DNA from: Thermoleophilia bacterium
GTDB taxonomy: Bacteria > Actinomycetota > Thermoleophilia > Gaiellales > Gaiellaceae
DNA length: 34,652 nucleotides
Direction: 5' to 3'
NCBI GenBank assembly: GCA_017882615.1
Contig: JADGPD010000016.1
Location: 1 to 34,652 of the forward strand
Below, piece after piece: positions 1 to 6,788 of the stretch. Position 1 is the stretch's first letter. Every line of letters starts with the position of its first letter. A model generated the notes under the pieces. The model saw only the letters and a list, made by a program, of their open reading frames with translations. It did no database searches and had not been told where the DNA came from. The translations under genes were made by a program, and so were the position numbers.

Positions 1-24
1 ACCGCTACACTGACGCCTCTGCAA

Positions 25-97
25 GGCGCATTCGTCTAGTGGCCTAGGACACCGCCCTCTCACGGCGGCGGCACGGGTTCGAATCCCGTATGCGCCT
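25..97 (+). tRNA. tRNA-Glu (anticodon CTC)
   Basis: A full cloverleaf is visible. The acceptor arms GGCGCAT (25-31) and ATGCGCC (90-96) pair, with discriminator T at 97. The anticodon stem CCGCC/GGCGG (52-56/64-68) encloses a 7-nt loop with CTC at 59-61, which reads GAG. The T arm is ACGGG-TTCGAAT-CCCGT (73-89). The 3' CCA is not encoded. The charging enzyme gene gltX lies about 7 kb downstream on the other strand. Confidence 0.97.
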
Positions 98-180
98 TTC
101 GACCACTTCGTCGCGCCGCGCCGCACGCTGACTTCGGAACTTTCCTGGCGTAACCCCGTATGCCGCTGGACGCGCCCACC

Positions 181-208
181 GTTGTTAATGTCCTCTGCCT
201 GTTGTTAA
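181..208. promoter_or_regulatory. GTTGTTAA direct repeat upstream of the lipoprotein gene
   Basis: The octamer GTTGTTAA occurs at 181-188 and 201-208, exactly 20 bp apart (about two helical turns), just upstream of the AGGAGG Shine-Dalgarno at 216-221. The spacing would suit a dimeric regulator on one face of the DNA. No cognate factor can be named, so this is only a candidate operator. Confidence 0.3.
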
Positions 209-229
209 CGCGAACAGGAGGGCGACGGT

Positions 230-730
230 ATGAACGGCCTCAGGGACTTCTGTAAACCGCGCCGGCACGAGGGCAGGATCGCGCTAGTCGTCAGCTTGGC
301 TGTTTCGCTCCTTGTGATCGCCGCGCTGGCGAGCGGATGCGGCTCCGCGAAAGCCAAGGGTGTGCATGGCACCAGCATCGCCTACGTCAAGGTCCTCCCC
401 CGCAAGCGGACGCTTCAACCGGGCGTGGCGCAGACGACCCAGATCAAGCGGCAGCTCGCCTTCGTCGTCGGTGTCGAGAACGACGGCCACTTCCTGGAGC
501 AGAACATCAAGGTCACGCTTATGATCGATCAAAAGCCGCAGCCGATCCGAAGAAGCCTGACAATCGGGCAGATCCGCCGCGGAGCCCTGAAGGAAGTGGT
601 TTTCAAGGGCCCGTTCGCTTTGACCGAGCTGGCAAACGTAATCCCGATCAAGGTCAACGTGGCCCCGGTTGGCGGCGAGACGAACCTCGTCAACAACTCG
701 GCCACTTACGAAGTGCGCTTTACCTTCTAG
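230..730 (+). CDS. CARDB-like secreted lipoprotein
   Basis: The product is 166 aa. A charged N-terminus (to about residue 16) is followed by a hydrophobic helix (17-33) and a lipobox LASGC with the lipidated Cys at 37, so it is probably anchored on the outer face of the membrane. Residues 70-166 form one all-beta module in which V.VEN.G...E and a C-terminal GETN.VNNSATYEV match the CARDB/Ig-like adhesion fold. The ATG is well supported by AGGAGG 8 nt upstream. It stands alone between tRNA-Glu and a STAS-like gene. CARDB modules usually mediate protein or surface contacts; no substrate can be read from the sequence. Confidence 0.75.
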   Translation: MNGLRDFCKPRRHEGRIALVVSLAVSLLVIAALASGCGSAKAKGVHGTSIAYVKVLPRKRTLQPGVAQTTQIKRQLAFVVGVENDGHFLEQNIKVTLMIDQKPQPIRRSLTIGQIRRGALKEVVFKGPFALTELANVIPIKVNVAPVGGETNLVNNSATYEVRFTF

Positions 731-775
731 GAATTGCCGCCGGCGCTCAGACGGTGCCTACCCGTCTCGGCCGGT

Positions 776-789
776 AGTGGGGTACCACT
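776..789. repeat. Small inverted repeat AGTGG-GGTA-CCACT
   Basis: A 5-bp stem with a 4-nt loop lies between the lipoprotein stop and the next gene. It has no T-run, so it is at most a weak terminator or a small regulatory hairpin. Confidence 0.25.
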
Positions 790-832
790 GACTTTCGGCC
801 GCGTTTCTGGCCCGAAGGAGTAGGTTTGCCCT

Positions 833-1246
833 ATGGAGTATGAGATCACCTGGGGCGGCGATCCCGAAGACGCCGGCGTCACCGCCCGAGGCGTGGCGAC
901 AGTCGAGGGACTGGACGCCTGGGTGCAGGAAGGCCTCTCGGATTCGCGTTACCGGCCTGGTTTGCGCGTCCTCGTCGACTACACACAGCTCGACTGGAGC
1001 GATCTTTCGCCCACGGACGTGCATGAACGGGTCGCCCTCTACGCCAAGGACGCGATCAAACTGGACCACGCTCGCGTAGCGCTCGTCATGCGGGCGCCGG
1101 TCGATTTCGGGGTGGCGAGGATGGAGCAGGCCTACGTCGAGTTGCACCCCGAGCTGGAGATCGAGATCGGGGTCTTCTTCTCGATCGACGCGGCCCGGCG
1201 CTGGCTGGGCACGTTTCCGGCACCGGATCCGCCGGCCGACTCATGA
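833..1246 (+). CDS. STAS/SpoIIAA-like small protein
   Basis: The product is 137 aa, soluble, with no signal peptide. It begins with a beta strand (MEYEITW), and the segment LRVLVDYTQLDWSDLS followed by a helix and then ARVALVMRAP resembles the alternating beta/alpha order of STAS-like (SpoIIAA-like) domains that occur alone in many actinobacteria. AAGGAG at 815-820 lies 12 nt before the ATG, a rather long spacing. It converges on the minus-strand sensor gene (stop at 1254). Its role is unknown; a signalling or scaffold protein is the likeliest reading. The fold assignment is by pattern only. Confidence 0.55.
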   Translation: MEYEITWGGDPEDAGVTARGVATVEGLDAWVQEGLSDSRYRPGLRVLVDYTQLDWSDLSPTDVHERVALYAKDAIKLDHARVALVMRAPVDFGVARMEQAYVELHPELEIEIGVFFSIDAARRWLGTFPAPDPPADS

Positions 1247-1253
1247 CGTACTG

Positions 1254-2126
1254 CTAGAACTGCGCGAGCGCCTGCTGTCCCTTCGCGCTCAGGCCGTAGC
1301 GATCGCGCCCGCCGCGCCGCTCCACGACCACGAAATCGAGATCCACCATCGCGAGCAGGTTCGCCTCGAGCCTCACCGGCGTCAGATGCGGCCCCGGGCC
1401 GAAGTAGAGCTCGAGGTCGGCCATCAGGCCGAAGGCGTCGGTCTCGCCGCGGGCGAGCGAGCGGGCGATCGCGCGGCGGAACTCGGCGCGCGGGATGCGA
1501 GCCAGAAACGCGCTCGCGAGCGCGCGCTCGGCCCGGCCCTGAGCGTTGATGATCGCGGGCGTGATGAGCAGCAGGACGAGCCCGGGCGGAACGAGCAGCA
1601 GGGCCCTGCCCACGCTGTTCACCGACCAGCTTCCGAATTGGGGGCCGGCGCTCGGGAAGAAGGCCACGACGAACGGCTGGACGAGACCGTAGTAGACGCC
1701 GCCGGTAACCACCGAGACGGCGATCGAGAAGCTGGCCACGCCCGTCGCGAAGCGGATCAGGAGGAACGCCAGCTCGCGCCAGACCATGCTCGAACGGAGC
1801 TGTGAAACGAGCCGGCGCCAGAGCGATCCCCGCTCGCGCCCGCTTTCCACGCGCGGCATCGACGCGTCGAGCAGCGACACCGCAAGCGTCCGCTCCAGCT
1901 GCGCCAGAGAGCGGCAACCGGCCAGCGTGAGCACCAGCACGGGAATGCCGGCCAGCGTGACCAGCAGCCCCAGCCCGAGCGAGAGCCCCGTCACGACGAA
2001 GACGAGGTAGAAGACGCCAAGCGGCAGCCCGAGCAGCGCATAAAGGAGCGCGAGGTAGGTGCGGCGCTCGACGTAGGGATGCAGCACCGTCTCTAAAAAA
2101 GTCGGCGGATGCACTTCGGCGTTCAT
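1254..2126 (-). CDS. Membrane 'sensor' domain protein with C-terminal winged-helix-like tail
   Basis: The product is 290 aa. Hydrophobic pairs near residues 23-65 and 120-150, plus another near 175-195, match the putative sensor domain found at the N-terminus of many actinobacterial histidine kinases, but no kinase follows. The last 65 residues (from about GETDAFGLMADLELYF) end in LDFVVVERRGGRDRYGLS, which looks like a winged-helix wing. The ATG has GGAGGAG just upstream and overlaps the stop of the preceding gene (ATGA at 2123-2126), so translation is coupled. It is the last gene of the PadR operon. PadR repressors often control membrane proteins of this type in envelope-stress responses; that role is inferred here. 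Confidence 0.65.
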   Translation of the reverse strand: MNAEVHPPTFLETVLHPYVERRTYLALLYALLGLPLGVFYLVFVVTGLSLGLGLLVTLAGIPVLVLTLAGCRSLAQLERTLAVSLLDASMPRVESGRERGSLWRRLVSQLRSSMVWRELAFLLIRFATGVASFSIAVSVVTGGVYYGLVQPFVVAFFPSAGPQFGSWSVNSVGRALLLVPPGLVLLLITPAIINAQGRAERALASAFLARIPRAEFRRAIARSLARGETDAFGLMADLELYFGPGPHLTPVRLEANLLAMVDLDFVVVERRGGRDRYGLSAKGQQALAQF

Positions 2127-2368
2127 CTAGCTCCTCCAATCGGTCGGCGCGTGCGACGGCGCGGCGGCCGCGTGACCAGGACGCGCAGCGTCAGTAGCGA
2201 GAGCAGAACCAGCCAGAGAACGAGCGGGTCGGAGAGCGCGCCCATGAGCTCCCGGTTCAGGCCCAGGAGCCAGCTCAGATAGCGCAGGCCGAGCTCACCG
2301 AGGCGCGCAAACTCGCCGCGGAGCAGGTCCGCCAGCCACAGCCCGACTGTCTCGAGCGCTGAGCCCAA
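2123..2368 (-). CDS. Small membrane protein in the PadR operon
   Basis: The product is 81 aa from a TTG start, chosen because AGGAGG lies 8 nt upstream on the minus strand. One clear transmembrane segment (about 45-63, PLVLWLVLLSLLTLRVLV) is followed by a basic tail (RPPRRRTRRP) that should be cytoplasmic. An amphipathic stretch precedes it. Its stop overlaps the start of the 290-aa sensor protein (ATGA), and it begins 32 bp after the 2TM gene. No family is recognised. It could be a partner subunit of the sensor protein. Confidence 0.6.
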   Translation of the reverse strand: MGSALETVGLWLADLLRGEFARLGELGLRYLSWLLGLNRELMGALSDPLVLWLVLLSLLTLRVLVTRPPRRRTRRPIGGAR

Positions 2369-2400
2369 TTCTCGTCCCTCCTACCGTTTGCTCTCTCGGC

Positions 2401-2673
2401 TCAGTCTTTTTTTTCGGTCTTTCGCTCGCGCTCGACCATGATCTCCTCGGGGTCGCGCACGATGAAGGCGTAGGCCGCGTGCCCGGCTACGAAGATGCCC
2501 CAGCCGAACAGCGGGAAGATGAACCATGGGAAGGAGGCACTCGTGATCGCCCAGACGATCACCAGGAACACCTGGATCGTCGCCCAGACTACGAAATGCA
2601 ACCAGAACCACTGCCTGCGCACGATCCTGCGTGCCTCGCGCTCGCGCATTGCGAGCTCGCCGAACTCATCCAC
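2401..2673 (-). CDS. 2TM-domain membrane protein
   Basis: The product is 90 aa. Two hydrophobic helices (about 25-45 and 49-70) with the pattern RRQWFWLHFVVWATIQVFLV and then PWFIFPLFGWGIFVAGHAAY are characteristic of the short 2TM domain found alone or in front of kinases and regulators. The ends are charged (an EREARRIVRR stretch and an ERERKTEKKD tail). The start is GTG at 2673 with AAGGAG 6 nt upstream. It overlaps the end of padR by 8 bp, so it is translated from the same message. It is probably regulated by the PadR protein; its molecular role is unknown. Confidence 0.75.
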   Translation of the reverse strand: MDEFGELAMREREARRIVRRQWFWLHFVVWATIQVFLVIVWAITSASFPWFIFPLFGWGIFVAGHAAYAFIVRDPEEIMVERERKTEKKD

Positions 2674-3127
2674 TTTTCTCTCCTTTTTCTAGTGTCTGCA
2701 TGATCTCTTTTCCTGCCCGCGAGAGCGCACGCTCCACGGCTTTCTGCTGCTTGCCGTCGACCAGCCTTCGCCGCTCTGTAAACGACGTGGCGAAGTCGTC
2801 GATGATCGAGCCGACGCTGGCGCGCGGAGGCGCATCGGCGGCTCGTTTCGCCAGCGCGGCCCAGGCTCCGCTTGTCGCCTCTGCGACGCGGCGGCCTTCC
2901 TCGGTCAGCGAGTAGACCTTCGTCCCCTCCCCGTCCACCGAGGTCACCAGCCCGAGCTCCTCGAGCGAGAGCAGCGCCGGATAGATCGCGCCGGGACTGG
3001 GTCGCCAGCGACCTCCCACCCTTTCCTTCAGCTCGGCCATGATCGCGTAGCCATGCGCCTCGCCGAGCACCGCGAGCACGGCGACTATCGCCTGCTTCAG
3101 CTCACCGCGCTTGAAGACTCTGGCCAC
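2666..3127 (-). CDS. PadR-family transcriptional repressor
   Basis: The product is 153 aa. The N-terminal winged helix carries the PadR signature: LGEAHGYAIMAEL, then PSPGAIYPALLSLEELGLV, then a wing ending KVYSLTEEGR. A C-terminal helical dimerisation region follows. I chose the GTG at 3127 because GGAGAGAA sits directly before it. An ATG 39 bp further upstream (3166) is in frame but has no ribosome site and nearly touches the palindrome at 3168-3203. The gene heads an operon with three membrane proteins and is divergent from a MarR gene. Autorepression through that palindrome is the expected mode for this family. Confidence 0.92.
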   Translation of the reverse strand: MARVFKRGELKQAIVAVLAVLGEAHGYAIMAELKERVGGRWRPSPGAIYPALLSLEELGLVTSVDGEGTKVYSLTEEGRRVAEATSGAWAALAKRAADAPPRASVGSIIDDFATSFTERRRLVDGKQQKAVERALSRAGKEIMQTLEKGEKSG

Positions 3128-3167
3128 TTCTCTCCTCTCGCTGCCCGGGCCCCTGTCGGGACCCATA

Positions 3168-3203
3168 ACGTACTGTTACGTTAGCGCTAACGTAATAGTA
3201 CGT
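3168..3203. promoter_or_regulatory. 36-bp near-perfect palindrome, likely PadR operator
   Basis: The sequence is symmetrical about 3185/3186 with only one mismatched base pair (3175 against 3196). Its centre is GTTAGCGCTAAC and its ends are ACGTACT and AGTACGT. It lies 41 bp upstream of the padR GTG and about 100 bp upstream of the MarR gene, and its AT content is clearly above the surroundings. PadR proteins usually bind long palindromes of this kind over their own promoter. The assignment to PadR rather than MarR rests on proximity. Confidence 0.75.
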
Positions 3204-3255
3204 CAAGTGGCGGCGGAGAAGTTCTCATCCACGCGAGGCGAGACGCCTTCGAATA

Positions 3256-3294
3256 TCGTACGAAGTCGTACTGGTTGCTTCGAGGTCGTATCTT
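3256..3294 (+). promoter_or_regulatory. Phased TCGTA repeats and -10 box of the MarR gene
   Basis: TCGTA occurs at 3256, 3266 and 3286, so the copies are 10 and 20 bp apart on one face of the helix. The last two extend to CGARGTCGTA. The third overlaps a -10-like TATCTT (3289-3294) that ends 10 nt before the ATG at 3305. A protein bound here would block the promoter, as expected for autoregulation by the MarR-type product. Confidence 0.4.
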
Positions 3295-3304
3295 CCCCAC
3301 CTAA

Positions 3305-3775
3305 ATGGGAACTCAAGGAAAAGCCGACGACAGATCGACCTCCGTCCTGTTCGAGACCTGGACGCTGATGCACAGCGTCGGCGAACTGCTCGACGAGGCG
3401 CTCGAGGACGCGCCCTTGCAGGCCGACGAGTTCGGCTTCTACAGCGCGGTGTTCGATCATCAGCCGGTCACTCCCAACGTGATCGCCGAGCTGGCCGGCC
3501 TGCCGGCCACGACCGTCTCCTCCTATCTCAACCGGCTGGTCGCCCGCGGTCACATCTCGAAGACGCGCAACCCCGCCGACGGGCGGTCCTTCCTGGTCGA
3601 GCTCACGCCCGAGGGAAGAAGCGCCCTGCATGAGACCTGGCTGCGCTTCGAGCCGGCGCAGAACGCCGTGATAGAGAACCTCGCTCAACCGCTGGAGCAC
3701 GTGATCGACACGCTGAAGCGGCTCACGGAGTCGGTTCAGGCCGCCACGCGCTCGAGCGCGCCGAGCAAGCCCTGA
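3305..3775 (+). CDS. MarR-family winged-helix transcriptional regulator
   Basis: The product is 156 aa, the usual size for MarR. The core is about residues 40-110: VTPNVIAELAGLPATTVSSY is the helix-turn-helix, LVARGHISKTRNPADGRS is the recognition/wing segment with the conserved N.ADGRS, and LVELTPEGR follows. Helices at both ends would form the dimer. The ATG at 3305 has no Shine-Dalgarno but follows a -10-like box by 10 nt, so the message may be leaderless. It is divergent from padR and converges on a small secreted-protein gene. The ligand and regulon are not evident. Confidence 0.9.
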   Translation: MGTQGKADDRSTSVLFETWTLMHSVGELLDEALEDAPLQADEFGFYSAVFDHQPVTPNVIAELAGLPATTVSSYLNRLVARGHISKTRNPADGRSFLVELTPEGRSALHETWLRFEPAQNAVIENLAQPLEHVIDTLKRLTESVQAATRSSAPSKP

Positions 3776-3784
3776 GCCTCGCTA

Positions 3785-4072
3785 CTAGAAGCGATACCGC
3801 TCGCAGCGACCGGTCTTCGGGTTGTAGCGAGTCGAGGTCGGGCAGGCCTTTACTTTGGGCGCCGGCTTGTGCGCGGTCGTGCGCGGCGCTGAACCCCCAT
3901 TGCCGGGCGAGACCGGTACCGAGCTGGGCGCCTTGCCCGGGCGCGAGGGCGCGCCGGTCCGACAGGCGGCGGCAACCGCTACCGCCGAGAACAGGATGAG
4001 CGCGGCAAGCCCGCAGGCGAGAAGAAGCGAGCGAAAGGCGTGTGCCTGCAGATGTGAGCTTGTTCGATGCAT
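3785..4072 (-). CDS. Small secreted protein, function unknown
   Basis: The product is 95 aa from the ATG at 4072. A TTG 57 bp upstream would lengthen it but would spoil the signal peptide. Residues 1-14 are polar, 15-36 are a hydrophobic signal sequence ending AVAVAAAC, and a Pro/Ser/Gly-rich linker follows. The C-terminal 20 residues contain two Cys (ACPTSTRYNPKTGRCERYRF), which could form a small disulphide loop. The Cys near residue 36 might instead be a lipidation site, although the lipobox is poor. No family is recognised. It lies tail to tail with the MarR gene (9 bp gap). Confidence 0.55.
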   Translation of the reverse strand: MHRTSSHLQAHAFRSLLLACGLAALILFSAVAVAAACRTGAPSRPGKAPSSVPVSPGNGGSAPRTTAHKPAPKVKACPTSTRYNPKTGRCERYRF

Positions 4073-4174
4073 GCCGCCGCAACTACGAGGGGTCGACTCG
4101 CATCGTAGGGCGAGACCGCCGGCGCGCAAGTCCCGTTCGAGGTATCCGCGCCACCCGGAAAGCGCGCGGCGCGA

Positions 4175-5695
4175 CTACGCGCCCAGCTCGGTCAAAAGCG
4201 GGGTGCAGTCGAGCGGCTTGAAGCCGAGCCGGTCCGCGATCTCCTCGTTCGACGGTCGCGTGCCCTCCTTGAACAAAGAGCGCAGGAACTCGCCCGTGTC
4301 GGCGCTGCACCACCAGTCTTCGCCCACGTCTTTGAGCAGCGAGGCGCGGAGCTGCGCCGAACGAATCCAGGCGCGCAGGTAGTCGGCCGAGTAGAAGCCG
4401 GAGTCCATGTCGGAGAGGTACCAGTCGGGGCGGTAGCGAACGCCCGTGGCCGCCAGCTGGCGCTCGGCGTAGCCCTGCTCGCTGCCGCCGTCCTTCGCGA
4501 AGCGCTGCCAGAACTCCAGCTCGAACTGGAGCTTGGCCACGTAGCGGCGGAAGAGCAAGACTTCGATGAAGAGACCGGCCTCGGCGTTCTCGCGCGCGGT
4601 CTCCGCAGACAGCGAGAAATAGCGCTCGTGCCAGCCGGGCTCGTTCACGATCTTGGCCGTGATGTAGGAGTAGATCTCGGTCAGGGCGTGGTCGCGCGAG
4701 AGGCCGCGAAATGCGTAGGGCAGCGAGGGATCGCAGCCGCCGTAGTGCAGGGCATGCCCGGCCTCGTGCAGTAAGGCCTCGTAGTCGTGCAGGCCGCCCT
4801 GGGCGCGCGTGATCAGATGCACCAGCTGGGGCGGGTCGGAGGCGATTACGCAGGCGCGCGGCGACTTCTGCGGCCGGTCGTCGAGATCGAGGCGGATGTT
4901 GCGCATCGCGGCCAGGTTGAAGCCGAGTTGTGAGAGCGTGTCGAGGCAGATCTCGGTTGCGCGCTCGCGCGTGTAGGTGCCGGCGAGCGGCGAGAGACGG
5001 CGCATGTAGGCCATGTGGTGCTGGCGCGGAAGATCTTCGCGCTCGCTCCCCAGCAGGCGGTCGAACCAGCGCTCGCGCAGCTCGCCCCAGCGCTCGTCGA
5101 GCTGCGCGGAGACCGTCGCCAGCGCCTGTTCGAGCTCGTGCAGCGAGATGCCCTTCTCCTCTTCGCTGCGCCTGATCGGGTCGGGCTGACCGGAGATCTC
5201 GGCCTCGAGCTTCTCCGCGGCTGCGATCAGGTCCAGGCGCTCGGCGTTGAAGCTCGCCGATGCCTCGGCCTGGAGCTCCCCCAGCTCGTCGCGCTCGGCA
5301 TAGGAATCGAGTACCGCCAGGCGCGCCTGAGCCGTCCTGAGCGGCATCTCCTCGCCCTTCCAGGTAACCCGCGCGGCCAGAATATCGTTCTCGAGCGCGT
5401 CTTCTCGCGCTGCCAGCGCGGCGGCCACGATCCCGCCCTCGCAGGTCTTGCGCAGGCGGTAGAGCCGCTCGAGCTCGTTCGCCGAGACCTCACGCAGCTC
5501 GGCCTGGCGCTCGTACTCGGCCAGCGTCTCGAGCTGAGGTTGCGTGAAGAGATACGCATAGCGCTTGACGATCGCGGCCTGCTGCGAGGTCTCCTTCTCC
5601 CCCACCCTGACTGCGCGGGCCTCCTCAAAGCGGTCATAGAGGAATTGGGCCAGCCTGGCTTCGAAGGAGTCGGGGTTGCGAAGCGCTTTCTTCAT
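4175..5695 (-). CDS. M3-like zinc metallopeptidase (oligoendopeptidase type)
   Basis: The product is 506 aa. The gluzincin motif HEAGH is at 310-314 (zinc ligands H310 and H314, catalytic E311), and E340 in HALTEIYS, 26 residues downstream, fits the third zinc ligand of family M3. The N-terminal half is helical and rich in Glu and Arg, as in the substrate-channel domain of these enzymes. M3 enzymes cleave short peptides in the cytoplasm, and no signal peptide is present. It is somewhat shorter than typical oligoendopeptidase F (about 560-600 aa). The ATG has no Shine-Dalgarno, but TAGAGT lies 8 nt before it. It is separated from the ADH gene by 76 bp. Confidence 0.82.
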   Translation of the reverse strand: MKKALRNPDSFEARLAQFLYDRFEEARAVRVGEKETSQQAAIVKRYAYLFTQPQLETLAEYERQAELREVSANELERLYRLRKTCEGGIVAAALAAREDALENDILAARVTWKGEEMPLRTAQARLAVLDSYAERDELGELQAEASASFNAERLDLIAAAEKLEAEISGQPDPIRRSEEEKGISLHELEQALATVSAQLDERWGELRERWFDRLLGSEREDLPRQHHMAYMRRLSPLAGTYTRERATEICLDTLSQLGFNLAAMRNIRLDLDDRPQKSPRACVIASDPPQLVHLITRAQGGLHDYEALLHEAGHALHYGGCDPSLPYAFRGLSRDHALTEIYSYITAKIVNEPGWHERYFSLSAETARENAEAGLFIEVLLFRRYVAKLQFELEFWQRFAKDGGSEQGYAERQLAATGVRYRPDWYLSDMDSGFYSADYLRAWIRSAQLRASLLKDVGEDWWCSADTGEFLRSLFKEGTRPSNEEIADRLGFKPLDCTPLLTELGA

Positions 5696-5703
5696 TCAGC
5701 TGG

Positions 5704-5709
5704 ACTCTA
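5704..5709 (-). promoter_or_regulatory. -10-like box TAGAGT of the metallopeptidase gene
   Basis: On the minus strand TAGAGT ends 8 nt before the ATG at 5695 and there is no ribosome site between them. This predicts transcription starting at or very near the start codon. It matches the pattern at several other genes in the window. Confidence 0.45.
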
Positions 5710-5771
5710 CCGGTGCTTTGCCTGAATCGCTCTATCCGCGGCCCCGAGGCCGAAACCGCGCTCCCCGATTG

Positions 5772-6758
5772 TCAGGCGATTCTCAGGACCGCTGCACCGA
5801 CGAGCCGCCCGCTGCGCAGATCGTCGAGCGCCTCGTTCGCCTGCTCGAGCGGGTATTCGGTCACCTCGGTGTTAACGGGCACTCTGGGCGCCAGCTCGAG
5901 GAACTCCCGCCCGTCCTGGCGCGTGAGGTTGGCGACCGACATCAGCGAGCGCTCGCCCCAGAGCTCGGCGTAGGGGAAGGAGGGGATGTCGGACATGTGG
6001 ATGCCGGCCGAGACGATGCGGGCGCCCTTGGCCGACGCCTTGAGCGCCTCGATCATCAGCGCTCCCAGCGGCGCAAACACGATCGCGGCGTCGAGCTGCT
6101 CGGGCGGGCGCCGGTCGGAGCCGCCGGCCCAGTCGGCGCCCAGCTCGCGCGCGAAGGCCTGGCCCTCCTCGTCGCCGGGCTTGGTGAAGGCGAACACCTT
6201 CCTGCCCTGGAACTTGGCGACTTGAGCAACGATGTGCGCCGAGGCGCCGAAGCCGTACAGGCCGAGGCGCTCGGCGTCGCCGGCCAGGCGTAGCGAGCGG
6301 TAGCCGATCAGCCCGGCGCAGAGAAGCGGCGCGGCCTGCAGGTCGGAAAAACCCTGCGGGATCGGGAAGCAGTAGCGATGGTCGGCCACTGCGTATTCCG
6401 CGTAGCCGCCGTCGACGTCGTAGCCGGTGAAACGGGCATTGTCGCAGAGGTTCTCGCGGCCGCTCTTGCAGTAACGGCACTCGCCGTCCGTCCAGCCGAG
6501 CCAGGGAACGCCCACGCGATCGCCGGGCTCGAAGCCCTCGGCGCCGGGGCCGAGCGCGGCGACCGTACCGACGATCTGGTGCCCGGGAACTAGCGGCAAC
6601 TTCGGCTTGGTCAGGTCGCCGTCGACGATGTGCAGGTCGGTGCGGCAGACGCCGCAGGTGCTGATCTTGATCAAGATCTGCTCCGAGCCCGGAACCGGCT
6701 CGGGAATGTCGAGCAGCCGCAACGCCTCGCGCTGAGCTTCAATGACCATGGCGCGCAT
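5772..6758 (-). CDS. Zinc-dependent alcohol dehydrogenase (MDR superfamily)
   Basis: The product is 328 aa and would oxidise alcohols or reduce aldehydes with NAD(P). Catalytic zinc ligands are C38 (GVCRTD), H60 (VPGH) and C147 (LLCAG). The nucleotide-binding loop is GFGASAH at 169-175 in the Rossmann domain. The structural zinc lobe has C94, C97 and C105, but the first ligand is D91 where Cys is usual (TDGECRYC); an acidic ligand at this place is known in some thermophilic ADHs. Q61 replaces the common Glu after H60. A GGAAGAG stretch precedes the ATG. It lies 30 bp after gltX on the same strand and may share its transcript. Confidence 0.9.
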   Translation of the reverse strand: MRAMVIEAQREALRLLDIPEPVPGSEQILIKISTCGVCRTDLHIVDGDLTKPKLPLVPGHQIVGTVAALGPGAEGFEPGDRVGVPWLGWTDGECRYCKSGRENLCDNARFTGYDVDGGYAEYAVADHRYCFPIPQGFSDLQAAPLLCAGLIGYRSLRLAGDAERLGLYGFGASAHIVAQVAKFQGRKVFAFTKPGDEEGQAFARELGADWAGGSDRRPPEQLDAAIVFAPLGALMIEALKASAKGARIVSAGIHMSDIPSFPYAELWGERSLMSVANLTRQDGREFLELAPRVPVNTEVTEYPLEQANEALDDLRSGRLVGAAVLRIA

Positions 6759-6788
6759 CGGCTCTTCTCTTCCCGCCCGAATTCTCGC

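Noticed and set aside
3128-3166. padR start at the upstream ATG (3166)
   Set aside because: There is no ribosome site before it and it nearly abuts the operator palindrome. The GTG at 3127 has GGAGAGAA directly upstream and begins at the conserved domain.
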